From positions 1-13,085 of the forward strand of contig JBLHGN010000081.1 of the NCBI GenBank assembly GCA_047616325.1: a DNA stretch of 13,085 bases. The letters are read 5' to 3'. Shown here one piece after another: positions 1-6,415 of the stretch; the first letter of the stretch is position 1, and the number at the start of each line of letters is the position of its first letter. Source of the DNA: JBLHGN01 sp047616325 (GTDB taxonomy: Bacteria > Pseudomonadota > Gammaproteobacteria > Pseudomonadales > Cellvibrionaceae). The position numbers and the translations under genes are program-made. Under the pieces are notes generated by a model, which saw only the letters and a list, made by a program, of their open reading frames with translations, did not search any database and was not told the origin of the DNA.

Positions 1-389
1 GTATTCGCGTGGTGGATATGCGCTGGCTACACCCGCTGCCCGAAGCGGCCATTGTTAATGCTGTAGCTGACTGCGAAAAAATATTAATCGTAGACGAGTG
101 TCGCCGCACGGGCTCCGTCAGTGAGGCTTTAATCACCTTATTGGTGGAACACAATATTCACCTGCCTATTTCGCGTATAACGGCGGAAGATTGTTTTATA
201 CCCTTAGGCGATGCTGCCAACCTTGTACTGCCCAGTGTTGAAAGTATTCGCCAACATATCGTGACGTTTTTACAGGCGCCCTCAAATAACAACATTAAAA
301 ACAACATTAATAACAATGGTAAAAACAAAAGTAAAAGTAAAAATAAGCCAGCGGCCGTCGCAGCCACTTTAACGAGGGCACGCTCGTGA
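1..389 (+). CDS. Thiamine-diphosphate 2-oxoacid dehydrogenase E1, beta-type C-terminal part (5' partial)
   Basis: The frame is open from base 3 to the TGA at 387-389, so the gene begins outside the window. The visible residues IRVVDMRWLHPLPE, then ILIVDECRRTGSVSEAL and a final helix ending IVTFLQ are the transketolase C-terminal domain typical of the E1 beta subunit of pyruvate, branched-chain or similar 2-oxoacid dehydrogenases. E1 decarboxylates a 2-oxoacid and passes the acyl group to the lipoyl E2 in the cytoplasm. The substrate cannot be read from this fragment; it may also be a fused alpha-beta E1. After the domain there is an unusual tail of about 35 residues rich in Asn, Lys and Ser (bases about 283-386), likely disordered. 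The stop overlaps the GTG start of the next gene, which suggests translational coupling. The glutaryl-CoA dehydrogenase downstream makes 2-oxoadipate a possible substrate, by inference only. Confidence 0.85.
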   Translation, partial: IRVVDMRWLHPLPEAAIVNAVADCEKILIVDECRRTGSVSEALITLLVEHNIHLPISRITAEDCFIPLGDAANLVLPSVESIRQHIVTFLQAPSNNNIKNNINNNGKNKSKSKNKPAAVAATLTRARS

Positions 390-1504
390 AAGAAACCGCA
401 GTGGTAATTTGCCCCGGCCGAGGCACTTATAACAAAGAGGATCTGGGCTATTTAACTCGTCATCATTTCAAGAGTCATTACAAGAATCATCACAACAGCA
501 ATCGATCAGAGTTTATTCATGCGATGGACAGCTATCGCCGCGACCACCAGCAAATGCAGGTGAGCGAGCTCGACGGTGCCGAGCACTACCGCATGGCTCT
601 GCACAGTGCCGGGGACAATGCCTCGGCGTTAATTTATACCTGCGCTCTCGCCGATTTTCTCAGCATCGATCGCGAGCGCTACGATATAGTCGCGGTCACC
701 GGAAATTCTATGGGTTGGTATCTCGCCCTCGCCTGTGCAGGTGCATTAGATTTAAATAATGGCATGCACGTGGTAAACACCATGGGCAGCATGATGCACA
801 CACACGCTGAGGGCGGCCAGGTAATCTACCCGCTTTGTAATGACCAATGGCAATACGACGAGGCGCTCGCGGAAACAGTGCGCACTACCGTAGCGAAACT
901 GCAGCAAAACCCCGCCATTACCATAAGCACCTCGATTACATTGGGCAATATGATTGTACTGGCCGCCAACGCATGGGGCGTGACACAACTGCTGGAAAAA
1001 TTGCCGAAAGTGCAAGAGCGCTATCCCTTTGCGCTACCCAATCACGGCGCTTTTCACAGCCCCCTAATGACCCCTATTTCCCGCCAGGCCATTAACTTAT
1101 TGCCAGCGAATTTATTCGCCCAGCCCACTATTCCACTTATCGATGGACGCGGCCACATTTGGCAAACACGTGCCACCGATATTAAGGCCCTGCACGCTTA
1201 CACCTTCGACAAGCAAGTGTGCCAAACTTACAATTTTACGGCAGCACTGGAAGTGGCCGCCAAAGAATTTGCCCCAGACCGTTTTATTATTCTTGGTCCC
1301 GGCAGCACCTTGGGCGCGCCTGTGGCCCAACAGCTTATTAATATGCGTTGGCAGGGCATGCGTAGCAAAGAAGATTTTAAATCGCTGCAAGCGACTGATC
1401 CGTTTGTTTTGGGGATGGGAGATAGGAGACAGGGGGCAGAGGGACAGAGAACAGAGAACAGGGGACAGGGGACAGGAAAAGATAACACCGGTATGGGGGC
1501 GTAA
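386..1504 (+). CDS. FabD-like acyl-CoA/ACP acyltransferase lacking the malonyl-binding arginine
   Basis: This 372-residue protein has the acyltransferase fold signatures. The nucleophile elbow is GNSMG (Ser108; FabD GHSLG), the next segment aligns with FabD without gaps (WYLALACAGALDL), the catalytic His224 lies in GAFHSPLM, and a GPGSTLG motif lies near residue 304. The family moves acyl groups, classically malonyl, between CoA and acyl carrier protein through an acyl-serine. Three departures are visible: the N-terminal GQGSQ loop is GRGTY, the elbow His is Asn, and the residue equivalent to E. coli FabD Arg117, which holds the malonyl carboxylate, is Met133. A substrate other than malonyl is therefore likely, by inference. 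GTG is chosen as the start because it overlaps the preceding TGA (GTGA). The last 30 residues or so are encoded by a 7-bp repeat array, and the stop codon touches a second array; they are probably not part of the fold. Confidence 0.85.
   Translation: MKETAVVICPGRGTYNKEDLGYLTRHHFKSHYKNHHNSNRSEFIHAMDSYRRDHQQMQVSELDGAEHYRMALHSAGDNASALIYTCALADFLSIDRERYDIVAVTGNSMGWYLALACAGALDLNNGMHVVNTMGSMMHTHAEGGQVIYPLCNDQWQYDEALAETVRTTVAKLQQNPAITISTSITLGNMIVLAANAWGVTQLLEKLPKVQERYPFALPNHGAFHSPLMTPISRQAINLLPANLFAQPTIPLIDGRGHIWQTRATDIKALHAYTFDKQVCQTYNFTAALEVAAKEFAPDRFIILGPGSTLGAPVAQQLINMRWQGMRSKEDFKSLQATDPFVLGMGDRRQGAEGQRTENRGQGTGKDNTGMGA
1411..1474 (+). repeat. Purine-rich 7-bp tandem repeat array (GGGGACA-like)
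   Basis: Nine imperfect units follow the pattern G-R-G-R-A-C-A: GGGGATG, GGAGATA, GGAGACA, GGGGGCA, an 8-base unit, GAGAACA twice and GGGGACA twice. The array lies inside the 3' end of the acyltransferase gene and supplies its Gly/Arg/Gln/Thr-rich tail. It resembles the short tandemly repeated heptamers found in cyanobacteria and some gammaproteobacteria. Confidence 0.85.
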
Positions 1505-1551
1505 CCTGTAACCCGTAACCCGTAACCCGTAGCCTTTAACCCGTAACTTAC
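1503..1551 (+). repeat. 7-bp tandem repeat array (AACCCGT-like)
   Basis: Seven consecutive heptamers are visible: AACCTGT, AACCCGT three times, AGCCTTT, AACCCGT and the degenerate AACTTAC. The first unit overlaps the TAA stop of the acyltransferase. The array fills most of the gap before gcdH, and only about 38 bases separate it from the gcdH start. Confidence 0.9.
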
Positions 1552-1589
1552 CACCTCTACAATTTTGATTTTTTAAAAAGGTAAAATTT

Positions 1590-2774
1590 ATGTCGACTAA
1601 GTGGGCAAAATTCGATTGGCAAGACCCCTTTTCATTTGAAAGCCAGTTGAGCAGCGAAGAAATAATGGTGCGCGACACCGCCCGACAATACGCCCAGGAA
1701 CGATTACAGCCGCGCATAATAGAAGCCGCTCGCAAGGAATACACCGACATCGCTATTTTTCGCGAGATGGGCGAACTCGGCTTACTTGGTTCCACCATAG
1801 ACGGCTACGGCTGCCCCGGTGTTAATTATGTGAGTTACGGTTTAGTCGCCCGCGAAGTGGAAGCGGTGGACTCGTCTTATCGCTCTATGATGAGTGTGCA
1901 ATCTAGCCTAGTGATGTACCCCATTCACGCCTACGGCAATGAAGCCCAACGAGAAAAGTATTTACCCAAACTCGCCAGCGGCGAGCACATTGGCTGCTTC
2001 GGTTTAACCGAACCCGATTACGGTTCCGACCCCGGTGGTATGATTACCCGCGCGAAAAAAGTCGACGGCGGTTTTATTCTAAACGGTGCAAAAATGTGGA
2101 TTACCAATTCTCCCATTGCCGATGTGTTGGTGGTGTGGGCAAAAAACACCGCAGAAGATAACGCCATACGCGGATTTATTTTGGATAAGGGTATGCCCGG
2201 CCTTACGGCGCCAAAAATCGAAGGGAAACTCAGCCTGCGCGCTTCGATTACGGGCCAAATCGTGATGCAAGACGTGTTTGTACCAGAAGAGAATTTACTG
2301 CCCAACGTCAGCGGGCTAAAAGGCCCCATGGGATGTTTAAGCATCGCGCGCTACGGCATCGCCTGGGGCGCACTGGGTGCGGCCGAGTCCTGCTGGAAAA
2401 CTGCGCGCAATTACACCCTAGAGCGCAAACAATTTAATCGCCCACTCGCGGCGAACCAATTAATTCAGAAAAAACTCGCCGACATGCAAACGGAAATATT
2501 TATTGCCCTGCAGTCATGTTTACAAGCCGGACGCTTAAAAGATGAGAACCGTTTAGCGCCCGAGACTATCTCGCTGATCAAACGCAATTCTTGCGGCAAG
2601 TCGTTGGATGTGGCGCGTCTCGCTCGAGATATGCTGGGAGGTAACGGTATTTCTGATGAATACCCGGTAATGCGGCATATGCTGAATTTGGAAACGGTAA
2701 ATACATATGAAGGCACCCATGATATTCATGCCTTGATATTGGGCAGGGCGATTACGGGGATTGCGGCGTTTTGA
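1590..2774 (+). CDS. gcdH: Glutaryl-CoA dehydrogenase
   Basis: This 394-residue flavoprotein of the acyl-CoA dehydrogenase family oxidises and decarboxylates glutaryl-CoA to crotonyl-CoA in lysine, tryptophan and glutarate breakdown, in the cytoplasm, passing electrons to ETF. The sequence is close to human GCDH along its length: SVQSSLVMYPIHAYG, GCFGLTEPDYGSDP, KMWITNSPIADV, ARYGIAWG, NQLIQKKLADMQTEI, DMLGGNGISDEY and the ending NTYEGTHDIHALILGRAITGI. The catalytic base is Glu374 (TYEGTHD). Arg98 (SSYRS) matches the arginine that binds the glutaryl carboxylate (human Arg94 in mature numbering), which supports glutaryl rather than plain acyl specificity. The length is normal for a bacterial enzyme. 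An AAAAGG ribosome-binding site lies about 8 bases before the ATG. It follows the acyltransferase by 85 bases of mostly repeat DNA, so co-transcription is likely but unproven. Confidence 0.97.
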   Translation: MSTKWAKFDWQDPFSFESQLSSEEIMVRDTARQYAQERLQPRIIEAARKEYTDIAIFREMGELGLLGSTIDGYGCPGVNYVSYGLVAREVEAVDSSYRSMMSVQSSLVMYPIHAYGNEAQREKYLPKLASGEHIGCFGLTEPDYGSDPGGMITRAKKVDGGFILNGAKMWITNSPIADVLVVWAKNTAEDNAIRGFILDKGMPGLTAPKIEGKLSLRASITGQIVMQDVFVPEENLLPNVSGLKGPMGCLSIARYGIAWGALGAAESCWKTARNYTLERKQFNRPLAANQLIQKKLADMQTEIFIALQSCLQAGRLKDENRLAPETISLIKRNSCGKSLDVARLARDMLGGNGISDEYPVMRHMLNLETVNTYEGTHDIHALILGRAITGIAAF

Positions 2775-2794
2775 ATATGAGCCTTAACATTCTT

Positions 2795-2821
2795 GGCGCT
2801 ATCTACACGTGAAATAGCGGC
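2795..2821. terminator. Possible stem-loop after gcdH
   Basis: GGCGCTAT (2795-2802) pairs with ATAGCGGC (2814-2821) at seven of eight positions around an 11-base loop, 21 bases after the gcdH stop. No T-run follows, so this is at best a weak intrinsic terminator or an RNA-stabilising hairpin. Confidence 0.3.
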
Positions 2822-2860
2822 AACTAAATTTGATTCGACTCATGCGGTATAAATATATTT

Positions 2861-3061
2861 TTATCGGGCGTGAAGCGAAATTTCATCACAAAATAATTTT
2901 AAGTTATGCTCTAAATTAAGCAATTGAGCAATGTTCGACACCTTCATTTTTTGCATAATATTTGCTTTGTTCTTTTCCACCGTTCGAGGCGATATTGCCA
3001 TAAAATCGCCTATTTCCTGTGATTTGTAGCCTTTTACCGATAAAGACAAGATATAAAGCAT
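2861..3061 (-). pseudogene. Remnant of a LuxR/NarL-type regulator (HTH domain only)
   Basis: The 66 residues from the only ATG give a GerE-type DNA-binding domain: a GYKSQEIGDFMAISPRTVEKNKANIMQKMKVSN core matches the family pattern G-(K/S)-(S/N)-x-(K/Q)-EIA...L-x-IS-x-(R/K)-TVE...NIM-K-(L/M)-x-V. The domain lacks its usual opening (LTxRExEVL), and a stop codon lies four codons upstream of the ATG, so there is no receiver or ligand-binding domain. Standalone HTH proteins of this family exist (GerE of Bacillus, 74 residues), but this one begins inside the first helix. I read it as the 3' end of a response regulator whose 5' part was lost. It neighbours another pseudogene (3137-3640), which fits a decayed region. 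A short product could still be made. Confidence 0.65.
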
Positions 3062-3136
3062 TTTTAATTGCCACTAAGTCTAGGTCTAAGTTCTAGCTTA
3101 GGCCTTAAATAGCTGGCTGGCATCTAAGAAAGTGCA

Positions 3137-3640
3137 ATGCCGCTCGGTTCGCATGAGGGGCTGCATTTCAAGACACGCTGTGAATTAATACCGGTATTCG
3201 ATGGCATATGGTTTATAAAAGGCACATTTAGAATGCCCATGTTAATGCCCGTAAAAATTTCGCGCTCGATGACGGTGATACGCATACTCAAGAGTTGCTC
3301 ATAGTGAATAGCATGCGCCTATCGGATGCCGGCCATCCGAAGGGCTACTCTTGCTAAGCAGAGATGGCGGTATATTAATTGCGGGCGACACCCTGCAAAA
3401 CACACCAACCCCAGACGATTTCGTAAATTTTCCCGCCAAAATAATAATGAAAAAGATGGGGTTTATAAGCCCTATGCCATTGGGCCAGGCTGGTTACAAT
3501 TTGCCAAACCCAGCGAGGCCAATGTACTCGCCTGGCAGACCTGAATTTCGAACATGTACTGCCAAGCCAAGCCATGGCGACGCGGCAATTTACTATGCAA
3601 AATCCAAGTACTTGCCAAACATTATGGCGCCGCTAAAGGG
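3137..3640 (+). pseudogene. Decayed MBL-fold (metallo-beta-lactamase-like) hydrolase
   Basis: Pieces of one protein appear in changing frames. ATG 3137 gives PVFDGIWFIKGTFRMPML then SRSMTVIR, ending at TAG 3302. Another frame (from about 3289) gives QELLIVNSMRLSDAG. A third (3351) gives RDGGILIAGDTLQN...KKMGFI, a fourth (3467) KPYAIGPGWLQFAKPSEANVLA, a fifth (3532) LADLNFEHVLPS, and back to the third HGDAAIYYAKSKYLPNI. This order matches a family of MBL-like proteins with a GDSLQN motif and an LPxHG end, recognised from memory. Causes can be read: a missing A near 3466, a missing C near 3531, and a 5-base duplication GCCAA-GCCAA at 3561-3570 that breaks LPSHGD. Between about 3335 and 3351 some tens of codons that should carry the metal-binding histidines are absent. 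It cannot encode an active enzyme. Confidence 0.8.
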
Positions 3641-3645
3641 CGCCA

Positions 3646-4128
3646 CTAATAAAAAAGCTCGCGCTGAAAACAATCACAAATATCATCAAATTCTTGAGTT
3701 GACGTGTAGATATGCGGTGACAAGCTCACCCCGTGTTTACATGTATCGTATTTTACAGGCAGGCTTTGCAGATGTTTTTCGAACTTCTCCGAGTGTTTTA
3801 GCACCAAGGTGCCTCCCTGCTGCGCAAAGTTCTCCGGAGAGAACAACTGCCTGGCAGCTAGACTTTTCATTATTTTCTGCACACACACACGGCAGTGTTC
3901 TGTAAGCTTAGCCATAGTACGGATAGGCACTGAGACGGAGAGTAGAACGGATAAGTAGAGCGGAGAGTAGAACGGACAGCCACAAGACAAACACCTATAA
4001 CGCCAACTGAAATCAGTATTGCGTGCCAGATGGGTGACGCCGCCTATGGGGCTGTGTTTAAGTGACAAAAAGCACAATACTATTAACGGAAGCACCCAAA
4101 ATATTACCGCCTTGCTGTTACATGCCAT
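3646..4128 (-). CDS. Doubtful ORF, single-TM hypothetical protein
   Basis: This 160-codon frame starts at an ATG with AGAGG about 8 bases upstream. I do not recognise the product. Residues 7-23 (VIFWVLPLIVLCFLSLK) form one hydrophobic segment that could be an uncleaved signal anchor. The rest carries scattered cysteines (near residues 47, 50, 79, 82) but no family motif. Bases 3936-3976, inside the frame, hold two copies of a 16-base direct repeat. The opposite-strand frame over 3351-3905 is a poorer candidate because its first part belongs to the MBL pseudogene. The ORF lies in a decayed region and converges on that pseudogene, so it may be a chance frame or a broken gene. An internal start at MAKLTEHC is also possible. 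Confidence 0.3.
   Translation of the reverse strand: MACNSKAVIFWVLPLIVLCFLSLKHSPIGGVTHLARNTDFSWRYRCLSCGCPFYSPLYLSVLLSVSVPIRTMAKLTEHCRVCVQKIMKSLAARQLFSPENFAQQGGTLVLKHSEKFEKHLQSLPVKYDTCKHGVSLSPHIYTSTQEFDDICDCFQRELFY
3936..3976 (+). repeat. 16-bp direct repeat, two copies
   Basis: CGGAGAGTAGAACGGA occurs exactly at 3936-3951 and again at 3961-3976, separated by TAAGTAGAG. It lies between the decayed MBL gene and the cyclase gene. It may reflect a local duplication. Confidence 0.8.
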
Positions 4129-4204
4129 AATGCGCCTCTACAGCAATGCACTACTGTACCAAACGCCGCCAACTTCTTAGAAACAACTTCTCAGAAAGAA
4201 ACAC

Positions 4205-6250
4205 ATGCTAAAAGCTCGGCTTCCATTCAAGTATCACGCGCTGCGAGAGTTTATCTGTTGCCAGCGCGAGTGCGCACTGCGCTCGGCCAAACTTATGGGC
4301 GGCAAGTCGCTGGGGCTGCTGCTTGCAGTACTTATTTTTGTTATTGGCTTTTCTGCCACGCCCCTACGCAACACACTAGAGCAAAGCACCGGGCTCAACG
4401 GATTATTTTATTTGCGAGGCAAAATAGACCCACCACCAGAAATTATTATTGTGGCGATAAACCAAACAGTGGCAGCAAATTTGGGCTACCCCAGGCAACC
4501 CGTTCGCTGGTCTCGACAAGCCTACACCGATATTATTACTATTCTGCAAAAAGCCGGCGCCGCATTAATTGTATTTGATTTATCGTTTCAGGAATCTCGC
4601 CCCCAACAAGACCACGCGCTAGCCCAGGCCATTGCCCAACATGGCAAGGTGGTGTTATTTAAATACCTGAAGCGCCAACAGATAAACGTGCAACAAGGCA
4701 ATTCGGCCCTGCTCGATGTAGAGCAAGAAATACTGCCACCGCCCACGCTAATGCAAAGCGCGCGTGGCACCGCCTCGTTTACCCTGCCCAAATACCCCAT
4801 TCGCGTGGTGCACACCCAATTATTTACCGAATTAAGCCAAGGCGTCGAACCCACGCAACCGCTACTGGCCTTTTTAATTTATCACCAAGCGCTATTGCCA
4901 CAATTACGCGCATTGGTGAGCGAGGCCGTGGGCGCTAACACCCCATGGCTTAGCACCCCATGGACTAACACTCCCTCAATAGAACAATTTGCCATACACT
5001 TGCACCTGGCTATGCAGCGAGATTCACAGCTAGCAAAAAAATTATCTACCTCACTCATAGGTAAGGCAAACGCAAACGAATTACACAGTATTATCGATGC
5101 ACTTGCCACGCAAAATACGTTCTACATACAGTATTACGGGCCAGCCAGCACCATCACCACCATTCCCCTCGACAAACTTTTGCACGAAGAAAAGCTGCAA
5201 CAACAATTTAATAATAAAGTGGTTTACATTGGCCTTGCAGAGTTGGGGCAAACCGAACAAACAGACGCCTATCGCACCGCGTTTTCTCAAAACGACGGCA
5301 TCGACCTTAACGGTGTAGAAATTTCAGCAACGGTGTTTGCCAATCTTTTAAAAAACGAACCCATTCAGCCCTTGGCCGGTTATGGGTGCATTGCACTGCT
5401 GGCATTGTGGTGCGCCCTTGCGCTTATTGTTTTTATGTTGTTTTCTGCGCCAATCGCATTATTGATTGATGTGATTTTGTACGCCATTTATTTTGGTGCC
5501 GCCGTATATCTATTTTCCCACTATCAATTATGGCTACCGCTAATAACACCCCTGTTGGCCATAGCGCTCTGCAATATTGTCGCTCTATACCTTAAGTTTA
5601 GTGCCAGCAAACAACGTCAGCAGCACATTCAGTTTGCCCTCTCTCGCTACCTGCCCACCGACATAGCCGAAACCCTCAGTTTTAATATAGACAAGCTGGC
5701 AAGCCGCCACCAACTTGTGCAGGGCGTGTGTTTAATGACAGACATTCACGGTTACACTCGCCTTTCCGAGCAGCTATCGCCAAGTGAAATGCATCAAAAA
5801 TTAAATGCTTATTACGCCCTATTAATCGAAGTGGTCAATCGCTTTGGCGGTTCGGTATCTAATATTGTCGGCGACAGCCTGCTAGCCATTTGGACCAGCG
5901 AAGAAGTAGACAGCGCACTCTGCCTGCGCGCCGTAAACGCTGCTAAAGCCATGTTAGCTGCGCTAGATAAAAACGCAGCCATCGGCGAAAGTTTTCCAAC
6001 TTCGGTGGCCTTACATTGTGGAGAATTTTCGCTGGGTAACCTGGGCGCCGCCGATCACTTTGAATTTTCACCGGTGGGCGATATCGTCAATACCACCTCG
6101 CGCATTGAACATTTAAATCGCGATTTGGGCACACAGATATTATGCAGCGAAGTATTTTCCCAGCATATACGTTCAATTTCTGTACAGCACAAAGGCCAAT
6201 TCGAATTGCACAATAAACGCGAAGCTATAGGAATTTTTGAAATTTTATAA
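4205..6250 (+). CDS. CHASE2-domain class III adenylate/guanylate cyclase
   Basis: The 681-residue membrane sensor has a first TM segment at about 34-51, a periplasmic CHASE2 domain at about 54-390 (opening with LRGKIDPPPEIIIVAI, and LIVFDLSFQESRPQQD), three TM segments at about 393-463, and a cytoplasmic class III cyclase domain at about 500-681. The cyclase turns ATP or GTP into a cyclic nucleotide. Both metal-binding aspartates are present, Asp513 (MTDIHGYT) and Asp557 (VGDSLLAIW), as are the transition-state Asn629 and Arg633 (VGDIVNTTSR). Asn553 stands where adenylate cyclases usually have the base-selecting lysine, so the nucleotide is uncertain. ATG 4205 is chosen for length; Met31 just before the TM is an alternative, and the ribosome-binding site (AGAAAG) is weak. 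The FecR/TPR/barrel gene follows after 165 bases and probably works with it. Confidence 0.92.
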   Translation: MLKARLPFKYHALREFICCQRECALRSAKLMGGKSLGLLLAVLIFVIGFSATPLRNTLEQSTGLNGLFYLRGKIDPPPEIIIVAINQTVAANLGYPRQPVRWSRQAYTDIITILQKAGAALIVFDLSFQESRPQQDHALAQAIAQHGKVVLFKYLKRQQINVQQGNSALLDVEQEILPPPTLMQSARGTASFTLPKYPIRVVHTQLFTELSQGVEPTQPLLAFLIYHQALLPQLRALVSEAVGANTPWLSTPWTNTPSIEQFAIHLHLAMQRDSQLAKKLSTSLIGKANANELHSIIDALATQNTFYIQYYGPASTITTIPLDKLLHEEKLQQQFNNKVVYIGLAELGQTEQTDAYRTAFSQNDGIDLNGVEISATVFANLLKNEPIQPLAGYGCIALLALWCALALIVFMLFSAPIALLIDVILYAIYFGAAVYLFSHYQLWLPLITPLLAIALCNIVALYLKFSASKQRQQHIQFALSRYLPTDIAETLSFNIDKLASRHQLVQGVCLMTDIHGYTRLSEQLSPSEMHQKLNAYYALLIEVVNRFGGSVSNIVGDSLLAIWTSEEVDSALCLRAVNAAKAMLAALDKNAAIGESFPTSVALHCGEFSLGNLGAADHFEFSPVGDIVNTTSRIEHLNRDLGTQILCSEVFSQHIRSISVQHKGQFELHNKREAIGIFEIL

Positions 6251-6415
6251 AAATAGTGCGTTTACATTGCCCGCGTTACACAAAAAAGCCAAAACAGGCT
6301 AAGTTATTTGGCAATAAGTCGCTTCTTTTCGAGGTATCAATTGCCTTGTTAGCCACAAAGCATGAAAATACAAGCAATAAAAAAAAATGAATAAATCACT
6401 GGTGGGAGTGAATTT

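Noticed and set aside
1112..1798. Long - strand ORF (228 codons) across the acyltransferase/gcdH junction
   Set aside because: It is antisense to two well-supported genes, and its repetitive middle is simply the two heptamer arrays read backwards.
3613..3645. TGGCGCC...GGCGCCA hairpin as a terminator of the MBL pseudogene
   Set aside because: The 7-bp stem is followed by A-rich, not T-rich, sequence on the + strand and has no T-run on the other strand either.
3351..3905. 184-codon + strand ORF as an intact gene
   Set aside because: Only the first 40 or so codons and a later patch match the MBL family; the frame between them and after about 3635 is out-of-frame or unrelated sequence, so it is part of a pseudogene.
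6374..6390. A-run before the barrel gene as a regulatory element
   Set aside because: A plain A-tract without partner sequence or a clear -35/-10 pair; no function can be supported.
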